A stretch of DNA of 38,529 nucleotides, taken from NCBI GenBank assembly GCA_024281055.1, contig JAMXLF010000044.1:1-38529 (forward strand), in the 5' to 3' direction. The notes under the pieces are model-generated. The model was not told the origin of the DNA. It did no database searches and saw only the letters and a program-made list of their open reading frames with translations. Shown here piece after piece: positions 27,139-34,950 of this stretch. Source of the stretch: Geobacteraceae bacterium. Lineage in GTDB: Bacteria; Desulfobacterota; Desulfuromonadia; Geobacterales; Geobacteraceae. The translations under genes were made by a program, and so were the position numbers. Every line of letters begins with the position of its first letter. The first letter of the stretch is position 1.

Positions 27139-27429
27139 CTAATTGTGATATGGCAGCTTGCTCCCCTGCAAAGCCACGAGGTGCATGTAATGCTCCGCAC
27201 GATCCTGAAGTGCACCGGCGAACTCCCTGAAAAGGGCTTGGAGAACGAGAAGGCGCTCTTCTGCGCCGATAGGCGAAAGCTCTCCGTGTCCCATAATATC
27301 CCGCAACTCGGCTATGATTCGATGACCGAAAGAGTTGGTAAGTCGACTGCTCTCGCGTAACCGCTCGCCGAGTTCCAGCACTCTCGGGTTGAGCTTGCCT
27401 GGCTTGGCGGTTGTTCTTGTCTTGCGCAT
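27139..27429 (-). CDS. Small island protein of unknown function (96 aa)
   Basis: A 96-residue basic, helical protein with an N-terminal RKTRTTAKPGK patch and a Leu-rich middle (LELGERLRE, ERLLVLQALFREFAGAL). The ATG at 27429 has AGGAGG five bases upstream, which is the main reason to accept it. There are no membrane segments or known motif. It is the last of a row of small minus-strand genes in the element. Confidence 0.6.
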   Translation of the reverse strand: MRKTRTTAKPGKLNPRVLELGERLRESSRLTNSFGHRIIAELRDIMGHGELSPIGAEERLLVLQALFREFAGALQDRAEHYMHLVALQGSKLPYHN

Positions 27430-27564
27430 AAGGCCTCCTGCATTCTTTCATGAGATGTAGTTGGCTGGCATGTGTCGTTTCCCGATGCATATTCTCACCG
27501 AAACGGCCCATGGCCATAACTGGACCAGCCCGTTTTTTCCGGAGCAGCTATATCAGGTGGCGCA

Positions 27565-27602
27565 AGAAAAAGCCCCTGCAGCGGGGGTGTCCTGCAGGGG
27601 CT
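27565..27602 (-). terminator. Terminator of the 120-aa gene
   Basis: AGCCCCTGCA (27571-27580) pairs perfectly with TGCAGGGGCT (27593-27602). On the minus strand a T-rich run (A-run 27565-27570) follows. It lies 20 bp after the stop of the gene ending at 27623. Confidence 0.85.
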
Positions 27603-27622
27603 ATGGAGGGAGAAACCGCCGG

Positions 27623-27985
27623 CTAGTGGCAGGTAGGTAGGGGAGGCATTAACCCCTGCTCCGCCATTATCGCCCATACCTGCATGGTGCACGCATAAAT
27701 ATATCCTTGCGTCGCTGCAACCACATCCTCTTGGCAGGTATTCAGTGCGTGGGTTAGGCGTACTCCGGCGTGGATGAGCATGTCGTCATAGCTCATCATC
27801 TTGGTCTCAGGATCATCGGGGATGTCGATGAACGGTGCCAGCTGGTAGGTCCAGTCGATTTGCTCGAGGATCCTGTCGCAGTTCATACAACGTACGACTC
27901 GATAGGTGTGCATTTCGTCTGCCCGCAGATTCGATTCCAGCTGGATGCAAGTTCTCCTGTCTCTACACTTGCAGGACTTAGCCAT
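27623..27985 (-). CDS. Small Cys-rich island protein (120 aa)
   Basis: The 120-residue product has cysteines in CKCRDRRTC and CMNCDR, a layout that suggests a zinc-binding N-terminal knuckle. An acidic middle (FIDIPDDPETKMMSYDD) and a helical C-terminus with AATQGYIYACTMQVWAIMAE follow. The start ATG at 27985 has GGAGG at optimal distance and a clear terminator follows. I do not recognise a family. The neighbours are other small orphan genes on the same strand. Confidence 0.65.
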   Translation of the reverse strand: MAKSCKCRDRRTCIQLESNLRADEMHTYRVVRCMNCDRILEQIDWTYQLAPFIDIPDDPETKMMSYDDMLIHAGVRLTHALNTCQEDVVAATQGYIYACTMQVWAIMAEQGLMPPLPTCH

Positions 27986-28020
27986 TGATTCCTCCGGTGC
28001 TGTTCGGTTGTGGTGGAAGA

Positions 28021-28046
28021 GGGGAGGGCGGCCGACCGCCCTCTCC
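28021..28046 (-). terminator. Hairpin between two small minus-strand genes
   Basis: AGGGCGG (28025-28031) pairs with CCGCCCT (28036-28042) around CCGA, 11 bp past the stop of the 66-aa gene. No strong T-run follows on the minus strand (CCCCTCTTCC), so it is a weak terminator at best. Confidence 0.4.
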
Positions 28047-28052
28047 AGTGTT

Positions 28053-28253
28053 TCAGGCGCTTGCCTGACAAGTCATCGCCTTGGCGAACAGGATGCCGCT
28101 GAGGAACATGAGCACCTCGCGGGCCGAATTGCAGCAGAGCATCTCATCGCCGTCGACCGTGGACACCCGCCACGCGAGATGGTCGCAGCCGACCACGACC
28201 CCAACGCCATTCCGCTCGAGCTGGCCAACCATTTGCCTGATGTCATCGTGCAT
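28053..28253 (-). CDS. Small island protein of unknown function (66 aa)
   Basis: A 66-residue protein starting MHDDIRQMVGQLERNG. The true start is the ATG at 28253, with AAGGAGG upstream; the longer frame to 28418 runs into the promoter region of the divergent gene and is rejected. It has a VGVVVGCDHLAWRVS segment and a Cys pair LCCNSARE, but no recognised domain. It is divergent from the ribbon-helix-helix gene and may be controlled with it. Confidence 0.6.
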   Translation of the reverse strand: MHDDIRQMVGQLERNGVGVVVGCDHLAWRVSTVDGDEMLCCNSAREVLMFLSGILFAKAMTCQASA

Positions 28254-28275
28254 TGTGACCTCCTTGATGTTATTG

Positions 28276-28304
28276 TTGACCTCGACTACATTTGAAGCTA
28301 TTAT
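28276..28304 (+). promoter_or_regulatory. Promoter for the ribbon-helix-helix gene
   Basis: A -35 box TTGACC (28276-28281) and a -10 box TATTAT (28299-28304) have the ideal 17-base spacing, 55 bp upstream of the ATG at 28360. An AT-rich stretch with TATGT and ACATA half-sites follows before the gene and may be an operator. Confidence 0.6.
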
Positions 28305-28359
28305 AACATGAAAATGGTTTATGTAATACAATAATAATAAAAAACATACGGAGTAAAGG

Positions 28360-28605
28360 ATGAGACCGAAGAAGGAAGAGGAACAGCGCAAGGGGATCGT
28401 CGTGCAGGTCAGGGTCACCGAGGCGGAAGGTGAGCAGTTCCGCCTCCAGGCGATGGCGCGGAAGATGGCGATGAGCTCGTATCTTCGATACTTGCTCCTG
28501 GAAGATGCAGACAGGCTGTCGATGGAGGGGAAGCTGCAGGAAAATCAGGAGGGCCAATGGGAGATCTTCGTCATGGGCAAGTGGCAGCGGCCGGAGACGA
28601 AATGA
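28360..28605 (+). CDS. Ribbon-helix-helix DNA-binding protein
   Basis: An 81-residue protein with a basic N-terminal arm (MRPKKEEEQRKG), a beta-strand VVQVRVTEAE and two helices (GEQFRLQAMARKM, SSYLRYLLLED). This is the ribbon-helix-helix fold of CopG/MobC-type regulators and relaxosome accessory proteins. The ATG at 28360 follows CGGAGTAAAGG. It could repress its own and the divergent promoter, or belong to a mobilisation system; no relaxase is in the window, so repressor is the simpler reading. Confidence 0.72.
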   Translation: MRPKKEEEQRKGIVVQVRVTEAEGEQFRLQAMARKMAMSSYLRYLLLEDADRLSMEGKLQENQEGQWEIFVMGKWQRPETK

Positions 28606-28733
28606 AGGGGTGGCGGCCTAGGCGCGCCAATTTGCAGCCACGCGCCGATAAACTGTCGCGGTGCAGCCACACCACAGGAATGTGGCTACCATACCTTCTG
28701 TGCCCCTGGATGGCAGCGTGATGCTGCCCTGAA

Positions 28734-28766
28734 AGCGCAACCCCCCTGCGTAAAATGCCAGGGGGG
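28734..28766 (-). terminator. Hairpin after the 275-aa gene
   Basis: CCCCCCTG (28741-28748) pairs with CAGGGGGG (28759-28766), 30 bp past the stop at 28796. A TTGCGCTTTC stretch follows on the minus strand. A closely related element at 30386-30422 follows the paralogous pseudogene, so gene and terminator were duplicated together. Confidence 0.6.
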
Positions 28767-28795
28767 CGCAGATGGATATAAAGAGTGGGAAATGA

Positions 28796-29623
28796 CTAGG
28801 GGTGGCTCTGGGGGGAGTTGGCGGGTTTTGTGTCCGGCATCGTCTTGGGGCAGCTGCAATCGCCAGGGACGGAGGCTGAGACTGCCGCCAGAAGCACCTG
28901 GGCAGCACCTGGATAATGCATGACTTCGCGGAGGATCTGGTCGACAGGTTTCCGACTCGCGGGGTAAATTACGACGGGGTAGACAAAGCCATCTTTGCGA
29001 GTAATCTCGACGACCCCGATCCCAAACAGGTCGGACAATCGCCCGAGCTCGCCACAAAAGGCGTCCTTGCTGATGCGTCCGACGATTAAGTACCGTTCGT
29101 GCGCGCAGTTGGTCCGGCACCAGGCGTCGCGAAACGTCTCATGGAGATTTTCGACGGTGATTTCTGTCGCAACAACGCCGGCGACAACTGAGTGAGGTGG
29201 AACTTCGACTCCTTGCGCTGAACGGAATAGGTCCGGCGGCCGGATGCCCATAATGTCGGGCAAGCACTTGTCGCTGTCCTCAATTATGCCGTGGGGCAGA
29301 TACGTGCGGACCTGATAGCGGTTGAGGAAGAGCACGCCTTGCGACGTGAGAGAAGCAAAGGAGAGGTCGCCAGTCGGCGCCCCGGAGGGCAGATTCGCCC
29401 AGGTGTAGCGCAGAGAACTGCTCGAAGCCTTCCGGCACCAGCCCTGCTCATTCCGCGCGACGTCGGCAGCGGAGAGGATAGCACGGATGGCATTCAGGGT
29501 ATCTATCTCCGCCTTCAAGAATTTTCCCCCTCCTGGGAACAATATGATGCGCTGAAGGAGTTCCTCGGGAGTTGCGCTGCCTGCTGCCTGCAGATGGTCC
29601 TGGATAATGACTGCGAGTGTCAT
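28796..29623 (-). CDS. Island protein of unknown function, intact member of a paralogous pair
   Basis: A 275-residue soluble protein with a good Shine-Dalgarno (GGGAGG) before ATG 29623. The N-terminus (MTLAVIIQDHLQAAGSATPEELLQRI) is helical. The centre has alpha/beta character, with GVLFLNRYQVRTYLPHG, then EITVENLHETFRDAWCRTNCAHERYLIVGRISKD and a LFGIGVVEI strand. The NCAHERYLIVG segment looks like the core of a sensor or nuclease-like fold, but I cannot name a family. A degraded paralogue lies at 30447-31283, sharing the LPHxxVAxVVxxE, CAHERYxxV and GIGV motifs. The duplicated pair brackets a 67-aa gene. Confidence 0.7.
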   Translation of the reverse strand: MTLAVIIQDHLQAAGSATPEELLQRIILFPGGGKFLKAEIDTLNAIRAILSAADVARNEQGWCRKASSSSLRYTWANLPSGAPTGDLSFASLTSQGVLFLNRYQVRTYLPHGIIEDSDKCLPDIMGIRPPDLFRSAQGVEVPPHSVVAGVVATEITVENLHETFRDAWCRTNCAHERYLIVGRISKDAFCGELGRLSDLFGIGVVEITRKDGFVYPVVIYPASRKPVDQILREVMHYPGAAQVLLAAVSASVPGDCSCPKTMPDTKPANSPQSHP

Positions 29624-29843
29624 GATTGCCTCCCATGTTGAGTTGAGACAGGTTGGATTTTCCCGCGCCCTGTCCGGTTAGTGTTCGACCTATCGGTCGG
29701 CTAGTCTCTACCCCTCCTCCTTTGGTATCCTGCCTTCCAGTGACGCCGCCTCCTTTCTGTGTTTCGCCTGTTTGTCAGACAGGTCTCCTCGGACGGGCTA
29801 CAAGAGTATTGTAAATCCAGCAGCCCTTGCCATTGTACCCGAA

Positions 29844-30047
29844 CTAGAACATGGCGTAGACTACGAGCCCAAGCCCATTGTTATCGACGCAGACCACGGA
29901 AACGGTTTCGAGTTCGTCGAAATTGCCGACGTAAACCGCCGGGCAACATCGTCCGTACATGTATTTCCCAGAGTACCCGTAGTCGATGTCCAGCCCGCAT
30001 TGTTCGGCATCGTGAATGAAAATCCTTTGATTGGTTGAAAGAGCCAT
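29844..30047 (-). CDS. Small island protein of unknown function (67 aa)
   Basis: A 67-residue acidic protein, MALSTNQRIFIHDAEQCG to VVYAMF, with a strong AGCGGAGG upstream of ATG 30047. It contains three cysteines (EQCGLD, GRCCPA) and a regular beta-like C-terminal half. The much longer frame to 30374 has no supporting start and is rejected. It sits between the intact and the broken member of a paralogous pair. The 396 bp upstream (30048-30443) hold no convincing gene apart from the terminator at 30386-30422. Confidence 0.6.
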   Translation of the reverse strand: MALSTNQRIFIHDAEQCGLDIDYGYSGKYMYGRCCPAVYVGNFDELETVSVVCVDNNGLGLVVYAMF

Positions 30048-30385
30048 GGTGAACCTCCGCTTGATGGAATTTGCGCCGCAGCGCTGTTGCGATCCGATTA
30101 AGCACAATCTGTTCCACGCCTGTCTTGGAGGCGGGTTAAATGTGACAAGAAGAACAAAATCTTCGACTTTTATGCTGAAGCAGGTTTCCGGGTGGCACTT
30201 TTCTGGAGGAGGGCAAGAATCCGGCCAAGCACAGCCAGCGGCAGTCAGCATGGAACTGGGCGTGTAGCTGCGTTTTCTGGCTATTGGTGATGGGTAAGAT
30301 CCGACGTAATGCCGCGTGGCGAGCGGTGCGTGCTGTGGGTGGAAGGAGCCTTGAGCATGGGTGGGCAGGGACAATGCTTCCCTGA

Positions 30386-30422
30386 AAAAGCAACCCCCTC
30401 CGGCAATGAAAGTCAGAGGGGG
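30386..30422 (-). terminator. Hairpin after the broken paralogue
   Basis: CCCCCTC (30394-30400) pairs with GAGGGGG (30416-30422). On the minus strand TTGCTTTTTC follows. It is related in sequence and position to the hairpin at 28734-28766. Confidence 0.6.
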
Positions 30423-30446
30423 CGACAGTGGGTATACGGGGCAGCT

Positions 30447-31283
30447 TTAGTGGGCTTTAGGGGGACTTTGGTGAATGAACCTGGAGAAGAACTCGCCGTA
30501 AATCGAGGCGTAGCTGGTGGTCAGAAACTCGTGCAGAGCGGGGTTGAGCCGTGTGAGGACGCTGAGGGCCTGCAGATCGGGGTTCGGCTCTGGCCTCATG
30601 TCCGGATAAGCTCTGGGGAAATCTACGATTCACTCCCTGCAGATATGGATTACCCCGATCCCTAACGTCTGGGACATGGAAATGATCTTGCTCATCTCGT
30701 TGATGTCGCTGCTGACGCGCCAGACAGCTACGTATCTCTCGTGAGCGCACCGGGTCCGCGTGGCGGCATCCATCATCACCGTATGGAGGTTTGCGGCGTT
30801 CAGTTCTTCTGTCACCACGCAGGCAACGAACCGATGCGGCAAAACGCCAAGCGTGCATGCCAGATGGAAATCGTCATTTACCAGGCGCGGCATCCTGATG
30901 CCGAAAAATCCGGCAAGTATCTGTCGATGCCGTTATCCCTCGTCGTGCCGAGGAACACGTGCTTCCGGGTCCCATAGTGGTTGAAAAAGGTTACGAGGAG
31001 CGGCGTAACAGCCGCTAGAGAGAAGTCGGATGTTACTGTCCTTGACGTGCGTTCCGCCAAGGCGTAGCGGTAAGGGGGGCCCGAAACCCGCACGCACCAG
31101 CCCCGCCCGTCATTCAGCTCAATATCGTTTGCCGAAAAGAATTGAGCTGATGGCCTTCAGGGGATCTTGCTCCGCTCTCAAGATTTTTGCCCCCTCCGGC
31201 TCCCATTCGATACTCTCCAGGACTTCCTGAGGTGTTCTGCCTTCCCATCCCAACATCCACTGCACAAAGCTCGTGAGTGCCAT
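30447..31283 (-). pseudogene. Degraded paralogue of the 275-aa gene
   Basis: Starting at an ATG (31281-31283) with AAGGAGG upstream, the frame gives MALTSFVQWMLGWEGRTPQE and runs to a TGA after FGKRY. Homology resumes in another frame (GRGWCVRVSGPPYRYAL to DRYLPDFSASG, about 30878-31100). It shifts again to LPHRFVACVVTEE, RCAHERYVAVW and GIGVIHICRE, hits a TGA at 30630-30632, and stays open beyond it to TAA at 30447. Two frameshifts and one stop against the intact copy at 28796-29623 show decay. The IS5-family element is inserted 33 bp upstream of its start codon, which probably removed its promoter. Confidence 0.78.
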
Positions 31284-31316
31284 GACTACCTCCTTTGATT
31301 GAGTTGGCTTCCATAT

Positions 31317-32658
31317 CAGGTCTTTGAAAAACTCTTACTATTTACAGCCACTTTGACACAGTTTTGTGTTATTATGCCGCTCATAACTATTTGATATTTT
31401 TGGAGAATGAGTATGCGCGGTTTTGAGCAACCATCAGATTCCTTGTTCGTTTATCTATCGCCGGAGTCTTTCGTGCCCAAGGATCATCCGCTTCGGCCTA
31501 TCCGGCAGATGGTTGATGCGGCATTGGAGAACCTTTCGCCGGTATTCAGCCAGATGTACTCCCACACCGGCCGGCCTTCGATCCCACCGGAGAGGCTGCT
31601 CAAAGCCATGCTGCTTCAGGTGTTATACTCGATCCCCAGCAACGTCAAGTTGGTGGAGCAGATTCACTTCAGCATCCTGTTTCGCTGGTTCCTCGGGCTG
31701 GGGCTCGACGAGCCGGTTTGGGACAATTCCAGCTTTACCACGAATCAGGAGCGCCTTATCGAAACCGACGTTGCTGCCCGGTTCCTCGCGGAAGTGCTTG
31801 AGCAGGCCAAGCGAAACAAGCTGCTCTCGAAGGATCACTTCAGCGTTGACGGCACGTTAATCCAGGCTTGGGCCTCTCTCAAGAGCTTCAAACCCAGAGA
31901 CGACGATCAAGAGCCACCTTCCGGCAAAAATCCGGGCCGTGATTTCAAGGGAGAGAAACTCTCCAACGAAACTCACTCATCAACCACCGATCCTGAGGCC
32001 ATGCTTTACCGTAAGAGCCTCAACCAGGAACCGCGACTGTCCTTTGCCGCGCATCTGCTAACCGAGAATCTCCATGGGCTGGTCGTGATGAGCAGTGTCA
32101 CACAAGCCGATGGCTTTGCCGAGCGCGAAACCGCCAAGGCAATGATCGGGAAGATCGCTCCCCGCAAGCGTCGGATCACAGTCGCGGCTGACAAGAACTA
32201 CGACACGTTTGGATTCGCCAAAGCCATGCGTGAGTTGAACGTAACGCCTCATGTCACGCAGAACACCACCAAGAAAGGCCGACGTTCATCTATCGATGGC
32301 CGCACCACTCGGCACAGCAGCTACGCAGCAAGTCAGAAATTCCGCAAGCGCATCGAAGAGGTCTTCGGTTGGCTCAAGACTGTTGGTCTGTTCCGCAAGA
32401 CTCGTTACCGAGGAGTCAAAAAGATCGACTGGCACTTCACCTTGGCAGTAACAGCCTACAACCTGGTCCGAATGCGAAACTTAGGGATTTGTGCCACATG
32501 AAGCATGGAAATGCGTTCAAGAGGCAACGACAAAGCCAATTAACCGGCAAAAACGAGTTTCAAAGAGCATAAAATTAGCTAATTAAACAAATGACTTGCC
32601 CGATTTTGCCCTAACGAGGGGACTTAGCTGCTTAATCGGAGAGTTTTTCAAGACCCTG
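31317..32658 (+). mobile_element. Complete IS5-family insertion sequence
   Basis: A 1342-bp element bounded by imperfect terminal inverted repeats: 31317-31337 and 32638-32658 match at 16 of the first 19 positions (CAGGTCTTTGAAAAACTCT against CAGGGTCTTGAAAAACTCT). A 4-bp direct repeat ATAT flanks it (31313-31316 and 32659-32662), as expected for target duplication by this group. It carries one intact transposase gene, so it may still be active. Confidence 0.88.
31413..32501 (+). CDS. IS5-family DDE transposase
   Basis: A 362-residue DDE transposase. It has the N-terminal family domain (FEQPSDSLFVYLSPESFVP, PERLLKAMLLQVLY), D146 in SVDGTLI, a second aspartate at 260 in AADKNYD, and E315 in the R-x3-E-x6-K signature (RKRIEEVFGWLK). 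The ATG at 31413 is preferred over the one at 31407 because the GGAG at 31402-31405 is properly spaced only to the former. There is no frameshift, so this is a single-frame transposase. Confidence 0.92.
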   Translation: MRGFEQPSDSLFVYLSPESFVPKDHPLRPIRQMVDAALENLSPVFSQMYSHTGRPSIPPERLLKAMLLQVLYSIPSNVKLVEQIHFSILFRWFLGLGLDEPVWDNSSFTTNQERLIETDVAARFLAEVLEQAKRNKLLSKDHFSVDGTLIQAWASLKSFKPRDDDQEPPSGKNPGRDFKGEKLSNETHSSTTDPEAMLYRKSLNQEPRLSFAAHLLTENLHGLVVMSSVTQADGFAERETAKAMIGKIAPRKRRITVAADKNYDTFGFAKAMRELNVTPHVTQNTTKKGRRSSIDGRTTRHSSYAASQKFRKRIEEVFGWLKTVGLFRKTRYRGVKKIDWHFTLAVTAYNLVRMRNLGICAT

Positions 32659-33065
32659 ATATAGCGAGGACTATGCCATGACCTTGGCCTTTGATTGGTA
32701 GAGACTGGTAGGGGAATAGGCCACGCGGGTGACCCGCCCGAATGATCGACGTCCTTCCCCGTGATCGTGTGCAAGGCGCTGGGAGTTGGGGGGCACCCGT
32801 GGGTCCGATCGCGCGCCGCAGTTGCCCGATCAATCTCTTCTGCGGATCAGTGCGCGGCCGTTTTTCTGACATAGTGTCAAAAATCCGGTCACGTCGCATA
32901 CGCCCATTGGTGGTAGAGCCCTCCCTTAGGGATGCTCCTACTATAGCTCCTCTGGTGCTCGGTCATTTCCTCGTCTCGGTAGCCTCTATGTCTGCCAAGA
33001 TAAACCAGCCCCTTCATGGTCTATTCTGGTCTCCTTTATTAGCTTCTGGGCAACGGCAAGAAATT

Positions 33066-33127
33066 AAGCTGGGATCGTCGACGCCATTTTTTGTGTCTCT
33101 TGATAGTCGGTGGGCCGATCCCAGCTT
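33066..33127. repeat. Perfect 12-bp inverted repeat upstream of the defence operon
   Basis: AAGCTGGGATCG (33066-33077) and CGATCCCAGCTT (33116-33127) are exact reverse complements separated by 38 bases. It could be the stem of a structured RNA or a remnant of a small mobile element. Confidence 0.6.
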
Positions 33128-33293
33128 CTGCACAATAATTGGGATTGACCATCAAGACGGCGTACAGTCCCATCATTTCCATTACGATTGCAGCGGGCTT
33201 TCCAAATTCGCCTAAATCCTAGCAAGATTGCCGATGCATTAGTCAGGGGGGCAAGCCGACATTTTATTGTGGTGTATTAATTAAGCCAACCCC

Positions 33294-33324
33294 TTGACAA
33301 TTGGCATCACGATGCACATATTGT
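33294..33324 (+). promoter_or_regulatory. Probable promoter of the Thoeris operon
   Basis: A consensus -35 TTGACA (33294-33299) is followed by TATTGT (33319-33324) with a rather long 19-base spacing. It lies in AT-rich DNA 185 bp upstream of the thsA start. A promoter closer to the gene is possible. Confidence 0.35.
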
Positions 33325-33342
33325 TGTCACCAATAAATCAGA

Positions 33343-33459
33343 CCACAAAATGTGGCATTTCTGCTGAACCTCTATTTTAATCTTTCCCTCTCTCAGTCGA
33401 AATCCCATGTATAAGATTATGACTTATTATGTCGCATGTCTGTGGTATTAATGCCACAG
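33343..33459. promoter_or_regulatory. Repeated TGTGGYATT motifs and two palindromes before thsA
   Basis: CCACA-AAA-TGTGG (33343-33355) continues into TGTGGCATT (33351-33359). A 20-bp near-perfect palindrome, CTGTGGTATT with AATGCCACAG (33440-33459), ends 49 bp before the thsA ATG. The same half-site thus occurs three times, as expected for an operator of a dimeric regulator. Confidence 0.45.
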
Positions 33460-33508
33460 CATCGGCGTCCAGTTGCGCACTTATTTCTTCAAGGGAGGGA
33501 AACACCAC

Positions 33509-34948
33509 ATGGTCCGCCAAATCGAGGCATTCATCAGGAACTTTTCCAAGGAGGTAAAGGAAAACAATGCGGCAATATTTGCCGGCGCGGGGCTTTCAGT
33601 TGGGGCAGGATTCGTTGACTGGAAAAGCCTTCTGAGACCCATCACCGAAGAGCTGGGCCTGGACGTCGATAAGGAGGATAACCTTGTGTCGATTGCCCAG
33701 TACCACTGCAACGAAAAGCTCCAGAATCGGAACCGGCTGAACCAACTGCTGATTAACGAATTCAGCCGGGATGCTGAGTTAACGGAAAACCACAAGATAC
33801 TGGCGCGGCTGCCCATCACTACCTACTGGACCACCAATTACGACAAGCTCATCGAGAAAGCCCTCGAGATGGCGCATAAGGTGCCAGATGTAAAGTACAC
33901 CATTAACCAGCTTGCGACCACCAAACCGAAACGCGACGTCATCGTCTACAAAATGCACGGTGATGTTGACCATCCTGACCAGGCAGTTCTCACCAAGGAC
34001 GACTACGAGTCATATCACATAAAGTTTGCCCCGTTCATTACCGCACTGAGTGGCGACCTCGTATCAAAAACGTTCCTCTTCCTCGGGTTCAGTTTCACGG
34101 ACCCGAACATCGATTACATCCTGAGTCGCATTAGGGCTACCTATACCAACCACCAGAGAGAGCACTACTGTATTATGAAAGCAATCTCCAAGCTGGACAA
34201 GGAGAGCGATGCGCAATTTGAATACAGGCGGCGGAAACAATCGCTCTTCATCGGCGATTTGAAGAGGTTCAACATTACCACGCTGCTGGTTGACGGATAC
34301 GAGCAGATTACCGAGATTTTGACGCGGATAGAGCATATCTACAAATTGAAAACCGTCTTCATATCCGGCAGCGCCCATGAGTACGGCGTCATGGGTAAGG
34401 ACAAGGCGGAACAGTTCATCCACGAACTGAGCAAGAAGTTAATCAGCAGGGAATATAAAATCGTATCCGGTTTTGGCCTCGGGGTCGGTGGCGCCGTAAT
34501 TAACGGGGCTTTGGAGGAAATTTATACCCGCGGTAAGAAGTCTACTGATGAGCAGTTGATACTTCGACCATTTCCACAAAACCAGACCGGAGCAATTCCG
34601 CAGAAGGTCCTATGGGATGATTACCGCAAAGACATGATTCCACTGGCCGGCATTGCCATTTTCCTCTTCGGCAATAAAATGCAGGATGGTGCGGTGGTTC
34701 CGGCCAACGGTGCAGAGAGGGAGTTCGAGATTGCCGTTGAAAACGGTTTGAGGGTTGTCCCCGTCGGGGCGACGGGGTACATAGCGGAAAAGCTCTGGAA
34801 GGAGGTTTACGATAATCTGGACAAGTATTATCCCGGCTATTCGTCGGAGTTCGAGGAGAATTTCAAGGAAATAGGGGACTCATCGTTGGAACCGGACGCC
34901 CTGTTGGAGTCGATAGTTAAATTGCTCGACAAAATTATCAGGAGGTAG
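33509..34948 (+). CDS. thsA: ThsA: SIR2-SLOG NADase effector of a Thoeris system
   Basis: The 479-residue protein has an N-terminal SIR2-like domain (about 1-275) with FAGAGLSVGAG, N110 in TTNYDKL and H150 in KMHGD. These correspond closely to the N112 and H152 that are essential for NAD+ cleavage in Bacillus cereus ThsA. The C-terminal SLOG domain (about 283-445) has VFISGSAHEYG, the GFGLGVGGA glycine loop, LRPFP and AEREFEIAVENG, and in Thoeris it binds the cyclic ADP-ribose isomer made by ThsB. The length (476 in B. cereus) agrees. ATG 33509 is chosen because GGGAGGGA lies 8 bases upstream; a TTG at 33473 is rejected. Its stop overlaps the ribosome-binding site of thsB1. There are no membrane segments, so it is probably cytoplasmic. 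Confidence 0.93.
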   Translation: MVRQIEAFIRNFSKEVKENNAAIFAGAGLSVGAGFVDWKSLLRPITEELGLDVDKEDNLVSIAQYHCNEKLQNRNRLNQLLINEFSRDAELTENHKILARLPITTYWTTNYDKLIEKALEMAHKVPDVKYTINQLATTKPKRDVIVYKMHGDVDHPDQAVLTKDDYESYHIKFAPFITALSGDLVSKTFLFLGFSFTDPNIDYILSRIRATYTNHQREHYCIMKAISKLDKESDAQFEYRRRKQSLFIGDLKRFNITTLLVDGYEQITEILTRIEHIYKLKTVFISGSAHEYGVMGKDKAEQFIHELSKKLISREYKIVSGFGLGVGGAVINGALEEIYTRGKKSTDEQLILRPFPQNQTGAIPQKVLWDDYRKDMIPLAGIAIFLFGNKMQDGAVVPANGAEREFEIAVENGLRVVPVGATGYIAEKLWKEVYDNLDKYYPGYSSEFEENFKEIGDSSLEPDALLESIVKLLDKIIRR

Positions 34949-34950
34949 TC

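Larger units (their letters stand above)
32659..33508. other. Upstream region of the defence operon, no convincing gene
   Basis: These 850 bp separate the IS from thsA. One open frame (32742-33215, plus strand) has no ribosome-binding site and no recognisable domain, so I do not call it. The stretch holds a 12-bp perfect inverted repeat (33066-33127), a probable promoter (33294-33324) and repeated TGTGGYATT motifs (33351-33459), each listed separately. The base composition of 33230-33450 is AT-rich, unlike the chromosome. Confidence 0.55.

Noticed and set aside
33060-33130. Retron-like msr/msd interpretation of the inverted repeat
   Set aside because: No reverse transcriptase gene is in the window.
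32742-33215. 157-codon frame upstream of the defence operon
   Set aside because: No Shine-Dalgarno, no recognisable domain, and it runs through the 12-bp inverted repeat.
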